DNA from: Clostridiales bacterium
GTDB taxonomy: Bacteria > Bacillota > Clostridia > Oscillospirales > Oscillospiraceae
Direction of reading: 5' to 3'
Assembly: GCA_014799505.1 (NCBI GenBank)
Contig: JAAVHV010000002.1
Location: forward strand, 62,753 to 126,752
DNA length: 64,000 nt
The notes beneath the pieces are model-generated. The model made no database searches. It was given only the letters and a program-made list of their open reading frames with translations, and was not told where the DNA came from. This document shows positions 1-8,403 of this stretch, in pieces (position 1 is the stretch's first letter; each line of letters starts with the position of its first letter). Position numbers and translations under genes: made by a program.

Positions 1-720
1 GTGAACCGGGGGACGGCGCCCGAGCTGAAAAACAAGAGCCGCGACTTCTTTTACATGGGCCGGAGGGACGCCGCTCGCACGGTGGACACCATCGTGGAGC
101 TGTGCCAGACCCGCCTGCCAAAGAACATGGGCATCCCGCCGGAGCAGATCCAGGTGCTGACCCCCACCCGGAAGCGGGGGGCGGGCACCGCCGCGCTGAA
201 CCGGGCCTTGCAGGAGGCGCTCAATCCCGCCGCCGACGGCAAGGGGGAGCGGGCCTTCGGCCCCTTCATCTTCCGGGAGGGCGACCGGGTGATGCAGGTC
301 AAGAACAACTACGACCTGTTCTGGGAGGATCCTGACACGGGGGCCAAGGACATGGGGGTGTTCAACGGCGACATCGGCACCATTCTGGAGGTGAACGCCG
401 GGGGGATCACCGTGTCCTTCGACGGACGGCTGGTGGCCTACCCGCCGGAACTGCTGGGGGAGCTGGAGCCTGCCTACGCCGTCACCGTCCACAAGGCCCA
501 GGGCAGCGAGTACCGGGCGGTGATCCTGGCCCTCAGCGACGTCCCCCCTTCCCTGCTGGCCCGGGGGGTGCTGTACACCGCCATCACCCGCGCCCGGGAG
601 CTGTTCATCCTGGTGGGCAGCGGCGAGCTGATGGCCCAGATGGTGGCCAATGACCGGCAGACCCGGCGGTATTCCGCTTTGCGCACCCGTCTGCTGATGG
701 AAACCGGGCGGGAGGCGTAA
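1..720 (+). CDS. recD2: RecD2-like ATP-dependent helicase, C-terminal part
   Basis: The reading frame is open from the window edge, so this is the C-terminal ~239 residues of a longer SF1B helicase. Visible motifs are 'VLTPTRKRGAGT' near residue 54, 'FREGDRVMQVKNNYD' near 90 (the segment before the UvrD_C_2 domain), 'AVTVHKAQGSEY' near 160 (motif V) and 'VLYTAITRARELF' near 188 (motif VI). RecD2 proteins unwind DNA 5'-3' in repair, without RecBC. The N-terminal Walker A part lies outside the window. The first GTG of the window is not claimed as the start. Confidence 0.85.
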   Translation: MNRGTAPELKNKSRDFFYMGRRDAARTVDTIVELCQTRLPKNMGIPPEQIQVLTPTRKRGAGTAALNRALQEALNPAADGKGERAFGPFIFREGDRVMQVKNNYDLFWEDPDTGAKDMGVFNGDIGTILEVNAGGITVSFDGRLVAYPPELLGELEPAYAVTVHKAQGSEYRAVILALSDVPPSLLARGVLYTAITRARELFILVGSGELMAQMVANDRQTRRYSALRTRLLMETGREA

Positions 721-795
721 AACCCCGGATTCGCGGTCTGTGGGGAACAGTTCTCAGGGCCGGTATGGTACACTGAGCCCAAAGGAGGGATTACC

Positions 796-984
796 ATGGA
801 TCAAGCGAAGGTGGGTAAATTCATCGCGGCGGGCGTCGCCGTGTCTGTGAAGCTCTCTTTTGGCGAGCTGTGGGTGCTGATCTCGCCCTTCTGGCTGATC
901 GTGTTTTGCTGGCTGCGCAACCGCATGATGGCCTATGTGGAGGGCAGGGTGTATGGCGACCCCAAACCGCCAACGGACGGTTGA
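796..984 (+). CDS. Small membrane protein, unknown function
   Basis: A 62-residue ORF with a strong Shine-Dalgarno (AAAGGAGGG) 7 nt before ATG. One hydrophobic stretch (about residues 22-40, 'LWVLISPFWLIVFCWL') predicts a single membrane helix followed by a charged C-terminus. The family is not recognised. Its stop codon lies inside the -35 hexamer of the next gene's promoter, so the two genes are packed closely but transcribed separately. Confidence 0.6.
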   Translation: MDQAKVGKFIAAGVAVSVKLSFGELWVLISPFWLIVFCWLRNRMMAYVEGRVYGDPKPPTDG

Positions 985-1009
985 CAACTGGCGAAAAATC
1001 TTATATGAT
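981..1009 (+). promoter_or_regulatory. Sigma-70 promoter of the lysA-like gene
   Basis: TTGACA (981-986), 17-bp spacer, TATGAT (1004-1009). The start codon is 37 bp downstream of the -10. The -35 overlaps the stop codon of the upstream small ORF. Confidence 0.75.
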
Positions 1010-1045
1010 AGCCTCTGTGAATTTACCGCAAGGAGACACAGAGAG

Positions 1046-2302
1046 ATGAAGAAGCCCTTCCTCACCCTGGCCCAGGCCCGGGAGATCATAAAGACCTATC
1101 CCACCCCCTTCCACATCTACGACGAGCGGGGCATCCGGGAAAACGCCCGGGCGCTGAAGGCCGCTTTCGCCTGGAACCCGGGGTTCAAGGAATATTTCGC
1201 CGTCAAAGCCACCCCCACCCCCGGCATCCTCAAGCTGCTGCGGGAAGAGGGCTGCGGCGTGGACTGCTCCTCCCTCACCGAGCTGATGATGTCGGAGAAG
1301 TGCGGGTTTTCGGGCAGCGAGATCATGTTCTCCTCCAACGAGACCCCGGCGGAGGAGTTTGAGCTGGCCGCCAAGCTGGGAGCCAACATCAATTTGGACG
1401 ACCTGACCCACGTTGATTTTCTGTACAATACCCTGGGCCGTGTGCCCGAGACGGTGTGCTGCCGCTTCAATCCCGGCGGGGTATTCACCCTGGGGGAGAG
1501 CAAGGAGGGCTTCCAGGTCATGGACAACCCGGGCCAGGCCAAGTACGGCATGACCCGGCCCCAGCTGGCCCAGGCATTCAGCCGCCTGAAGGAGCTGGGG
1601 GCAAAGCGCTTCGGCATCCACGCCTTCCTGGCCTCCAACACCATCTCCAACGAGTATTATCCCGCCCTGGCTCGGCTGCTGTTCCAGACCGCCGCCGATG
1701 TGGCCCGGGAGACGGGGTGTCATGTGGCATTTATCAACCTGTCCGGCGGCGTGGGCGTCCCCTACCGCCCGGGGCAGAGCGCCAACGACATCGCGGTCAT
1801 CGGTGAGGGCGTGCGGAAGGCCTACGAGGAGATTTTGGTCCCCGCCGGGATGGGGGATGTGGCCATTTATACCGAGCTGGGCCGGTTCATGCTGGCCCCC
1901 TTCGGCCACCTGGTCACCACCGCCGTCCACGAGAAACACATTTATAAGGAGTATATCGGCGTGGACGCCTGCGCCGCCAACCTGATGCGGCCCGCCATGT
2001 ACGGGGCCTATCACCATATCACCGTGCTGGGCAAGGAGGGGGCGCCCTGCGACCACGTATACGACGTGGTGGGCTCCCTGTGCGAGAACAGCGACAAGTT
2101 CGCCATTGACCGGGATCTGCCCAGGATCGAGATTGGCGATGTACTGGTCATCCACGACACCGGGGCCCACGGCTTCTCCATGGGCTACAACTACAACGGC
2201 AAGCTGCGCTCGGCGGAGCTTCTGCTGCGCCAGGACGGCTCGGTGGAGCTGATGCGGCGGGCGGAGACGCCGGACGATTATTTTGCCACCCTGGTATGGT
2301 AA
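1046..2302 (+). CDS. lysA: Diaminopimelate decarboxylase family protein (fold-type III PLP)
   Basis: 418 residues, the usual length for LysA-type decarboxylases, which convert meso-diaminopimelate to lysine plus CO2. Seen: PLP-lysine motif 'FAVKATP' near residue 50, glycine-rich 'SGGVGVPYRPG' near 235, 'ELGRFMLAPFG' near 275, the C-terminal 'CENSDKF' (catalytic Cys) and 'DTGAHGFSMGYNYNG'. I use ATG 1046 (AGGAG 10 nt upstream), not the longer ORF start at 935, because 935 lies before the promoter. It could act on a related amino acid; the family call is firm, the substrate less so. Confidence 0.85.
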   Translation: MKKPFLTLAQAREIIKTYPTPFHIYDERGIRENARALKAAFAWNPGFKEYFAVKATPTPGILKLLREEGCGVDCSSLTELMMSEKCGFSGSEIMFSSNETPAEEFELAAKLGANINLDDLTHVDFLYNTLGRVPETVCCRFNPGGVFTLGESKEGFQVMDNPGQAKYGMTRPQLAQAFSRLKELGAKRFGIHAFLASNTISNEYYPALARLLFQTAADVARETGCHVAFINLSGGVGVPYRPGQSANDIAVIGEGVRKAYEEILVPAGMGDVAIYTELGRFMLAPFGHLVTTAVHEKHIYKEYIGVDACAANLMRPAMYGAYHHITVLGKEGAPCDHVYDVVGSLCENSDKFAIDRDLPRIEIGDVLVIHDTGAHGFSMGYNYNGKLRSAELLLRQDGSVELMRRAETPDDYFATLVW

Positions 2303-2345
2303 ACAAAACAGCAAATGACGGCGGGGCTTCCCCCGCCGCCCATAC

Positions 2346-2430
2346 GCGGGTATGGCGGAATTGGCAGACGCGCAGGATTTAGGTTCCTGTGGAGCGATCC
2401 GTGTGGGTTCGACCCCCACTACCCGCACCA
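2346..2430 (+). tRNA. tRNA-Leu (anticodon UAG)
   Basis: 85 nt including an encoded CCA. The acceptor GCGGGTA pairs with TACCCGC; the anticodon stem CAGGA/TCCTG encloses loop TTTAGGT (anticodon TAG); there is a variable arm and a T-arm GTGGG-TTCGACC-CCCAC. The length and long variable arm fit a type II Leu tRNA. The 3' half is the prophage attachment site. Confidence 0.95.
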
Positions 2431-2432
2431 AA
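2400..2432 (+). repeat. attL: tRNA-Leu 3' end core
   Basis: 33 bp shared with 53530-53562. The first 26 bp (from CGTGTGGG to TACCCG) are identical, position 2426 is C here and T at the right copy, then ACCAAA is identical again. This is the left junction of the prophage inside the tRNA T-arm/acceptor region. Confidence 0.9.
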
Positions 2433-2468
2433 TCCCGGAACCTTTAATTGCAAGGGTTCCGGGATTTT
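2431..2468 (+). terminator. Terminator after tRNA-Leu
   Basis: Stem AATCCCGGAACC / GGTTCCGGGATT (2431-2442 with 2455-2466) begins directly after the CCA and ends in TTTCT. If the crossover lies upstream, this terminator was brought in by the phage. Confidence 0.8.
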
Positions 2469-2567
2469 CTCTTACGGCCGCAACGGGTTTACGCCTTTTT
2501 CACCCGTTGTTTCACTTAATGCACTAGGTCTTAAAATGTGTCCAGTCAGCAACTTTTTGCACACGGA

Positions 2568-2577
2568 TTACACATGA
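2568..2577. promoter_or_regulatory. Candidate integrase arm-type site
   Basis: TTACACATGA, also present at 53466-53475 close to attR. Arm-type sites recurring on both sides of att cores are typical for tyrosine integrases. The assignment rests on the shared 10-mer only. Confidence 0.35.
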
Positions 2578-2622
2578 CTTTTGCGCATGGGTAAAATCGA
2601 AGATGATGGAGCTGGACAAAGA

Positions 2623-2656
2623 AAAAGAGGCTGGGGAGTGATTCCCAGCCTCTTTT
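2623..2656 (-). terminator. Terminator of the late operon
   Basis: Hairpin AAAAGAGGCTGGG / CCCAGCCTCTTTT, 30 bp beyond the endolysin stop. Read on the minus strand it is followed by TTTTTCTTT. It is nearly symmetrical and could work in both directions. Confidence 0.8.
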
Positions 2657-2685
2657 CTCAAAATCCCATGCGCCTGGGATTTTGC

Positions 2686-4005
2686 TCACTCCTCGCTCTG
2701 CTGCCCCCGCAGCACCATGATGGCCATCTCCTGGCGGGTGCCAATAGCCTGGGGCCGCTTGCCGTCGGTGATCCCCCTGGCCACCGCTGTGGCCAGCGCC
2801 TCCTCGGCCCAGGGAGCCACAGGCAGCGCCGCCCGCTCCGCCTCGATCTTGGCGAACTCATCCCGCACAATCTTGCGAATCTGCTCTTCGGTCATATCGT
2901 TCTCCTCCTCATTGACTTCCTTCGCTGTGGTATAGTCCACCCACGGCAGTTTTCCGTGCTTTGTCCACGTCCGGCTGCCCACCGTCCCAGGGAGCTTTTG
3001 CGACCCCGCCGTGTTGGCCAGCGTGGAGCACTGCACCCCGTTTTGCCATTTTGGCGTGGACTCCACCACCACGCCACCGCCCACGTAGATGCCGATGTGG
3101 CCGTCCATCCACACGGCCTCGCCGGGGACGATCCGGGAAAAGTCGGTGGACACCTCCCGGCAGCTGTCGATCATCTTTTTGGCGTCGCAGTCGGGCACAC
3201 CGTTGCAGGCGTAACCCGCGCCGCCATAGGTGCGGGACAGGTCGCCGCTCCAGCCCCAGAGAATGCCTTTGATGAGGCCCACGCAGTCAAACAGGAAGCC
3301 CTTCCCCTTGATGGCGTTGGCGTAGGACAACCAGCTCTTGTTGGTCTGCGCGTTGGAGCCGTTGGTGGTCGCCCTGGTGATCATCTTATCGTTGGCGGGC
3401 CACCCCCAGGGCCCCAGCATATAGCTGGTTTTGTAATTCCTCGCGATGTTCAGCGCCTGGGCGCAGAACGCCGCGGCGGTCATGATGAAATTCATGCTTG
3501 CCCCTCCCGTAAATTTGTCGTAGAATTCCTGGGCAATTGCCGCCCTGTGGGCGCAGTTTTCCGCGCTCTGGTTGGCGGGCCGCTCGAACTGGAGCAGCAC
3601 ACAGTCGGACGCCTCCCGGACGTTGGCCGTAGATTTGAGCGTGGCCAGCACTGCCGGGAACAAGCTGGCCAACTCCTGAAGCAGATACCCCACCTGCATA
3701 TCCAGGTCGCCGATGGAGCGGCCCTGGCCCTTTGCGTAGGCTAGCAGAGCCGCCTTGCGGGTGCTGTATGTCCACTGGGCGATGCCGTACCCGGCGCAAT
3801 CTTTGGCGAAGTTGGTATAGGTGCCGTTGTCCACAGCCGCCGTGTAGGTGGCGTCGGTAAAGCCCAGCTTTGCCTCGTAGGTGTTCTGGAGGTTCTGGGG
3901 ATTCAGCCCGCTCTCGGCGTACAGGTTGCCCAGGAGCCCTGCCGCCCCCGCCGGGGTGAAGCCGGCGGCGATGAGCTTGTCCCAGATAATCTTACCATTG
4001 CTCAT
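2686..4005 (-). CDS. Endolysin: tail-lysozyme-like domain, NlpC/P60-like domain, SLH-like tail
   Basis: 439 residues; last gene of the late operon. The N-terminal ~150 residues match the phage tail-lysozyme type ('GAAGLLGNLYAESGLNP', then 'GYGIAQWTY'). The middle has an NlpC/P60-like cysteine hydrolase pattern ('FDCVGLIKGILWG', later 'DGHIGIYVGGGVVVEST', giving Cys and His). The C-terminus 'APWAEEALATAVARGI' resembles an S-layer-homology wall-binding unit. It would cut peptidoglycan at release. Start ATG 4005 overlaps the holin end by 14 nt; the ORF-track start at 4047 lies inside the holin gene. Two catalytic domains in one chain is the main notable point. Confidence 0.8.
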   Translation of the reverse strand: MSNGKIIWDKLIAAGFTPAGAAGLLGNLYAESGLNPQNLQNTYEAKLGFTDATYTAAVDNGTYTNFAKDCAGYGIAQWTYSTRKAALLAYAKGQGRSIGDLDMQVGYLLQELASLFPAVLATLKSTANVREASDCVLLQFERPANQSAENCAHRAAIAQEFYDKFTGGASMNFIMTAAAFCAQALNIARNYKTSYMLGPWGWPANDKMITRATTNGSNAQTNKSWLSYANAIKGKGFLFDCVGLIKGILWGWSGDLSRTYGGAGYACNGVPDCDAKKMIDSCREVSTDFSRIVPGEAVWMDGHIGIYVGGGVVVESTPKWQNGVQCSTLANTAGSQKLPGTVGSRTWTKHGKLPWVDYTTAKEVNEEENDMTEEQIRKIVRDEFAKIEAERAALPVAPWAEEALATAVARGITDGKRPQAIGTRQEMAIMVLRGQQSEE

Positions 4006-4474
4006 CGCCGTCACCGCTGAGCTTGTCCCCCGCACTGTCCACGGCATTCTTGCTCATGGCCAGCAGCTTTACCAGCCACTGGGGTACCGGCGCGCCCATG
4101 GTTGCGGCGTTCTCCGCCATGCTCCCCAGCTCCGTCACAATGTACCAGACCAGCACCACCGGGCACACCAGGCCGGGGTACTGGATGGGTAGCGCCAGCA
4201 CAGGCAGGTTGGTGAGCACCAGGTAGATCAGCATATCCGCCCCAGCGGCCACCAGCACCACCACGATCATCCCGGCTTTGTGCCGGATGCCGTCCCGAGC
4301 CTTGGCGCTGGACCAGCCCCCCGCCCAGGTTCCGGCCAGCGACCCGGTGAGGTAGTCCAGCACCATGCAGGCCACCCAGCCCACCACCAGCCAGCCCAGC
4401 CAGCCCCACAGGCCGGTGAGCAGGCCGAAGAGCGCGAGTGCCGCCGCCTTGAAGTTGTCGATCGTCTTATCCAT
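3992..4474 (-). CDS. Phage holin, holin_4 / toxin-secretion type
   Basis: 160 residues with four hydrophobic segments ('LALFGLLTGLWGWLGWLVVGWVACMVL', 'MIVVVLVAAGADMLIYLVL', 'GLVCPVVLVWYIVTEL'). The pattern 'DYLTGSLAGTW...KARDGIRHK' is characteristic of Firmicutes holins with a conserved 'G..K' cytoplasmic loop. It forms membrane lesions that let the neighbouring endolysin out. Start ATG 4474 (MDKTIDNF) has an upstream purine-rich site; the longer track start is unsupported. Confidence 0.85.
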   Translation of the reverse strand: MDKTIDNFKAAALALFGLLTGLWGWLGWLVVGWVACMVLDYLTGSLAGTWAGGWSSAKARDGIRHKAGMIVVVLVAAGADMLIYLVLTNLPVLALPIQYPGLVCPVVLVWYIVTELGSMAENAATMGAPVPQWLVKLLAMSKNAVDSAGDKLSGDGDEQW

Positions 4475-4503
4475 TTTGTAAAACCTCCGTTTCCTGTTTT
4501 GTC

Positions 4504-4983
4504 TCACTTTCCAGTGAAAAACTCGATGTAGATCGTCCTCAGCGTGTACAGCTTGTACTCAGGCGGACGGTAAATATGCGGCGCGGCGGTGTTGGCCTGG
4601 TAGAACCAAATCAGCCAGTTGCCCGTGTCCTCCGCCCAGATGGCCAGCGGCATGAGGAAGAACCACAGCAGCCCGAATGCTGGGCACACCTGGCCCAGAA
4701 TGTTCCCGGGCTGACCCGAGTAGTCCCACACGTCCAGTCCCAGCCAGAGGTTAAGCACGCAGCCGCTGACAAACTCCACCAGCAGCACGATCAACGCCCC
4801 GATAGCAGATTGGAGCCACACCGGCGCATGGTAGAACCGGGGCCGCTGATTGATGGAGCCAACCAGTATCCCGCACAATCCGCCCACCACCAACATGGAC
4901 GGGTGGGAGTAGCTCCTGAACACGGTTTCCATGGCCACGTAGACTACGCCCAGCGCAGCCCACAGCGTCAGGACGCGTTTCAT
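4504..4983 (-). CDS. Multi-pass membrane protein, CmpB-like (putative second lysis protein)
   Basis: 159 residues with about five hydrophobic segments. 'FRSYSHPSMLVVGGLCGILVG' and 'LLVEFVSGCVLNLWLGLDVWDYS' match the putative ABC-transporter type IV (CmpB) family found in Firmicutes and their phages. ATG 4983 overlaps the preceding stop in ATGA. Placed between a tail gene and the holin, it may take part in lysis, but no function has been seen directly. Confidence 0.6.
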   Translation of the reverse strand: MKRVLTLWAALGVVYVAMETVFRSYSHPSMLVVGGLCGILVGSINQRPRFYHAPVWLQSAIGALIVLLVEFVSGCVLNLWLGLDVWDYSGQPGNILGQVCPAFGLLWFFLMPLAIWAEDTGNWLIWFYQANTAAPHIYRPPEYKLYTLRTIYIEFFTGK

Positions 4984-5489
4984 TCCGCGCCACCTCCCGC
5001 TACGGTCAAAATCTCCGCCATGTTTGCCGCCAAATCCTCGGGCAGCGGTGCGCCATATGTAACCGCCGCTACCTCCTCCACAGTCTCGCACCGCCGCACC
5101 CAGGCGGCCAGGTGGTTATAGTAGGTGGTGTGGTAGAGCTTGTGGGCTGTGGCGGCTTGGGCCATGGCCACAATATCCGCCGCCGGATACAGCGTGCACA
5201 GTTGGCCGTCCAGGTGGTAGGGGTAGCCTGCCGCCCCCTGCCCTACCGCCTGCGTGGCCGTGGAGAGGTTGATCTGATCCTCCGCCGTCAGGGAGATGTG
5301 CCCGGTGGAGCCGTCCGTCAGGGTCACGTCGCACCCAGCGGTGATGGCGGCATTGCAGGCGGCGGAGATCTCCTGAAGCTTGGCCGCCCGCACCTGCTCT
5401 ACGTCACCCCAGTCCCTGGGCGGCGTGATGCCGCTGTTTGCCAGCGCACGGTCGCGTACGCTGTCCGTCCGAATGATGTTCAAGCCCAT
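4980..5489 (-). CDS. DUF4376-like phage tail-associated protein
   Basis: 169 residues. Contains the features I associate with DUF4376: 'RAAKLQEISAACNAAITAG', 'HISLTAEDQINL', 'YPYHLDGQLCTLY' and 'HTTYYNHLAAWV'. In phages these follow tail-fibre genes and probably assist fibre attachment or folding. It starts at ATG 5489, overlapping the stop of the fibre gene by one base. Confidence 0.7.
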   Translation of the reverse strand: MGLNIIRTDSVRDRALANSGITPPRDWGDVEQVRAAKLQEISAACNAAITAGCDVTLTDGSTGHISLTAEDQINLSTATQAVGQGAAGYPYHLDGQLCTLYPAADIVAMAQAATAHKLYHTTYYNHLAAWVRRCETVEEVAAVTYGAPLPEDLAANMAEILTVAGGGAE

Positions 5490-7366
5490 TACTGAAATCC
5501 TCCTTGAACAGATGTGATGTAGCCGCCGATCCCGCTCTCGCCGCGCTCGACGTTCAGCCGGAAGTTGAACGCGAAGCCGTTGGCGGCGGTCTGGTTCTCA
5601 AAGACGTGGTTCGCCCCTGCCCTCACGGCGGCGGTGCAGTCCTCCCACACCGGCTCCCCGTCCAGGGCGTTGTTGGTGACCTCCACCCTGTAGTCCGCAT
5701 CCGCCGGGATGAAGCCGGACACCGACAGCACGCACACGCTGATGGGGCCGTCGGCCTCCATGGGCCGCTCCAGCGTGACAGATGCGGCGGTTACCAGCTT
5801 CTCAAAGCTCAGGCTGTGGACGGCGCTGGACGCGCTGTCGGCGGCGGTGATGGACAGGGTATGCCGCCCGTTCAGCAGCTTCATGAACGCCTCGCCGTCC
5901 AGGGTGAAGCGGTTGGCCTCCCCCAGCTCCACGGCAAATGTCCGCAGGGCCGCGCCGTCCACCGCCTCGGTGACGATGACCGCGTCGCCCTCCTCATCCT
6001 CCACGGAGTAGTCCACCCCGAAGCCCTCAGATTTCACCCCCAGGGGGGTATTTGCGGGGTACTCGCAGGTGATGGCGGGGGGCGTGTTGTTGTTGACCTC
6101 CCTGGCCTCGGAGACGGCAAAGCCGCTGTAGGCGTTGGCCGTATCGTAGGCACGAATACGGTACGCAACCGTCTGCCAACCCTTGGTGATCTGGTCGGTG
6201 AAGGACAGCTCCGGCCCGGAGTAGACCGCTTCCCAGTCCCCTCCGTCCACCTGGCGCTCCAGGCAGTAGCCGGCCAGATTATTCTCCCCGTCGGAGGAAG
6301 CGCCCCAGGAGATGGCCAGCGGCTGGCCACCCTGGACCGCCTCCGGCACGGTGAGGTTCCCGGGGACAGTGGGCGCGGTGTTGTTGATTACGGTGACCTG
6401 GGCACTGGTTTTCCAGCCGGACTCCAGCCCCTCGGCGTCATAGGCTTTCACCCGGTACATGACGCTCTCGGAGCCGAAGGGCACGATGTTGGTGGTGCTG
6501 GTCAGCCCGCCCTGGTAGATCTGCGTCCAGGTTGTGCCGCCGTCCAGGCTGCGCTCCACCTTGTAGCCCTCCAGGTTGTCCTCGGCATCGGCGGCGGCGC
6601 CCCAGGAGAGGGTGATGGTGCTGCCGCCGTTGATCTGCGCGGGGATGGTGAGGCTGGAGGGCATAGTGGGGGCGGTGTTCAGGACTTCAAGGACGGGGCG
6701 AAAGCCGACGGTTGCAACCCGAGTTTCCACCAAAAAACGGTTCCAACAACGGGCTGAATCGCGCCCGCGGGCCGGCCGGTATGCCGCGTTCCCGTTGAAC
6801 GTATCCGGGCACCATGAATAGATATGGAGCCAGTTCCAAAATTGATTGTGAGCGGAGGTCGCGTCGGTCTCACCTCGGTTGGCGTCCAGGTCGGAGAAAA
6901 TAGGGACCGGAAGCCCAGGGACGGCCTCTTCGTTGGTGATGAACCTGTCCCATTCGTTATTTGTGGGGCTTCCACCCGAGTATGAGTCGTTGCCGCTGCG
7001 GTATTCACTGCCGCCTGCGAGGAGGCGGCACTTGTACTGCGTCCCATCGATGACGACGGTCTTCCCTGCGACGTAACCTTGTGCGTTGAGATCGTCCCAC
7101 GAGACATAGGCGAGGATGACCCGGTCGCAAATGAGGAGGGTCTTGTCGCCGTCCTTGATTTTGTGCCATTGAAGTTTATTCGCGGCGACGCTGGGCGTAT
7201 TTCCGATGGTATAATTCGCCATGCCGCCGGACATCTGCGGGATGTCGCCCACGCCCGAGCCATAGAAAGCCTCCTGATCATACCGCCACGGCTTTGTGGG
7301 CCGCGGGAGGATCGCCCCGTTGTTATAGAATCCGCCGAGCTGCACAGTTCCAAGAAATTCTGCCAT
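5489..7366 (-). CDS. Tail fibre / receptor-binding candidate with two FN3 domains
   Basis: 625 residues. Residues ~1-225 form a globular head ending in 'VGFRPVLEVLN', the ending typical of Firmicutes phage tail proteins of the DUF6273/lectin-like group. Residues ~230-325 and ~328-420 are fibronectin type III domains ('TITLSWGAAADAEDNLEGYKVERS' type, repeated as 'LAISWGASSDGENNLAGY'). The C-terminal ~200 residues are beta-rich. It is likely displayed at the tail tip for host binding. No reverse transcriptase or template repeat is present, so a diversity-generating system is not indicated. Confidence 0.7.
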   Translation of the reverse strand: MAEFLGTVQLGGFYNNGAILPRPTKPWRYDQEAFYGSGVGDIPQMSGGMANYTIGNTPSVAANKLQWHKIKDGDKTLLICDRVILAYVSWDDLNAQGYVAGKTVVIDGTQYKCRLLAGGSEYRSGNDSYSGGSPTNNEWDRFITNEEAVPGLPVPIFSDLDANRGETDATSAHNQFWNWLHIYSWCPDTFNGNAAYRPARGRDSARCWNRFLVETRVATVGFRPVLEVLNTAPTMPSSLTIPAQINGGSTITLSWGAAADAEDNLEGYKVERSLDGGTTWTQIYQGGLTSTTNIVPFGSESVMYRVKAYDAEGLESGWKTSAQVTVINNTAPTVPGNLTVPEAVQGGQPLAISWGASSDGENNLAGYCLERQVDGGDWEAVYSGPELSFTDQITKGWQTVAYRIRAYDTANAYSGFAVSEAREVNNNTPPAITCEYPANTPLGVKSEGFGVDYSVEDEEGDAVIVTEAVDGAALRTFAVELGEANRFTLDGEAFMKLLNGRHTLSITAADSASSAVHSLSFEKLVTAASVTLERPMEADGPISVCVLSVSGFIPADADYRVEVTNNALDGEPVWEDCTAAVRAGANHVFENQTAANGFAFNFRLNVERGESGIGGYITSVQGGFQ

Positions 7367-7383
7367 AATCTCTCACTCCCCTC

Positions 7384-8391
7384 TCAGAATTCCAGCCGCG
7401 CCAGCGCGGTGTTCCACACGCCGGTGCAAACCAGGCCCGTCAGGCTCTCAAACGTCACCGTGAACGGGTTGCCGGATACGTCCGTGTTGTACATCAGCTC
7501 CAGCAGGGCGATGCGAGATCCCAGAATCACGTTTTCAGCAATTACGCTGTCAACCTTCTCCTGGATTGGCCCATGCGCATCCACATTCGCGTCGTGCTCT
7601 GCCATGACTTTTTCCAGAGTTTCTCGCAGGGGTTCCGCGCCACTTTCATCCGCCGGTTCCCAGATGTATCCTTTCTCCGTCACCTCGACGCAAACGAATT
7701 CCTCCCCGGATATGGGATCAACACAGTGCTGCCCCTCTGTGCCCTCCGTTTTGTCTGTGGGCCCGCCCGCCTGGATGATGGTAACGCTGCCATTCAGCGC
7801 CATTTCCAACACCCGCAAACGAGCCGTCAGCCCTGGGTGGGCGTCCAGATCCCCGCCATGCTGCTCAAGAGCGGCATAAATGGCTCCGATGGTGGCGATC
7901 CCCGCGCTGGACACACTGACCTCCAGCCGCTCTTGATTGGTAACGGTCAGGACAGCATACAGTTTGAACGTGTACAGCTGGTCGATCTCCGCCGGGACGG
8001 TGACACCCTTGCCGCCGCGTCCGTCCTCTACATCCTCAATGACCATCATCAGCCTTTCGCGGCCCGTTGGCCCCTCCAACTCGTCTCCGCCGGCAGCAGC
8101 AAAAATGCCGATCTGCTCCAGCTTGTACGGCTCCGGGTTGCCCAGGCTCGTCACCTGTAGGCACAGCGTGATGACGTTGCCGTTCCTGACCACGCTCTCG
8201 ATGGTCAGCGGGTGCTTTCTGCCGTCGGGCAGCTCCTCCAGGCCCACCAAGTCGCCGCCTGGGCCGCTTGCCGAGCCGAACGCGCTGGTGATATGTAGGC
8301 TCCGTCCCGCCGCGAACTCGGTCAGCAGTTCTGTCCCGGCGTCTGTCACCACCGTTTTCGACCAGCGCGCGGTCTTATTCTGTCCTGCCAT
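7384..8391 (-). CDS. Tail fibre protein, P2 gpH-like N-terminus
   Basis: 335 residues. The N-terminus 'WSKTVVTDAGTELLTEFAAGRSLHITSAFGSA' is typical of gpH/DUF3751 tail-collar fibres, including 'LPDGRKHPLTIESVVRNGNVITLCLQVTS'. The middle has a coiled region ('LDAHPGLTARLRVLE', 'ANVDAHGPIQEKV'). It sits directly after gpI, as in P2. No chaperone (gpG) homologue is recognised next to it. Confidence 0.8.
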   Translation of the reverse strand: MAGQNKTARWSKTVVTDAGTELLTEFAAGRSLHITSAFGSASGPGGDLVGLEELPDGRKHPLTIESVVRNGNVITLCLQVTSLGNPEPYKLEQIGIFAAAGGDELEGPTGRERLMMVIEDVEDGRGGKGVTVPAEIDQLYTFKLYAVLTVTNQERLEVSVSSAGIATIGAIYAALEQHGGDLDAHPGLTARLRVLEMALNGSVTIIQAGGPTDKTEGTEGQHCVDPISGEEFVCVEVTEKGYIWEPADESGAEPLRETLEKVMAEHDANVDAHGPIQEKVDSVIAENVILGSRIALLELMYNTDVSGNPFTVTFESLTGLVCTGVWNTALARLEF

Positions 8392-8403
8392 AGTCGAACC
8401 TCC

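Noticed and set aside
1001-2431. 476-aa minus-strand ORF opposite lysA
   Set aside because: Shadow frame of a GC-rich gene, with low-complexity Gly/His composition and no RBS.
6679-7366. Diversity-generating retroelement target suggested by the 'VGFRPVLE' ending of the fibre head domain
   Set aside because: No reverse transcriptase, accessory gene or template repeat in the window. The motif is common in ordinary tail proteins.
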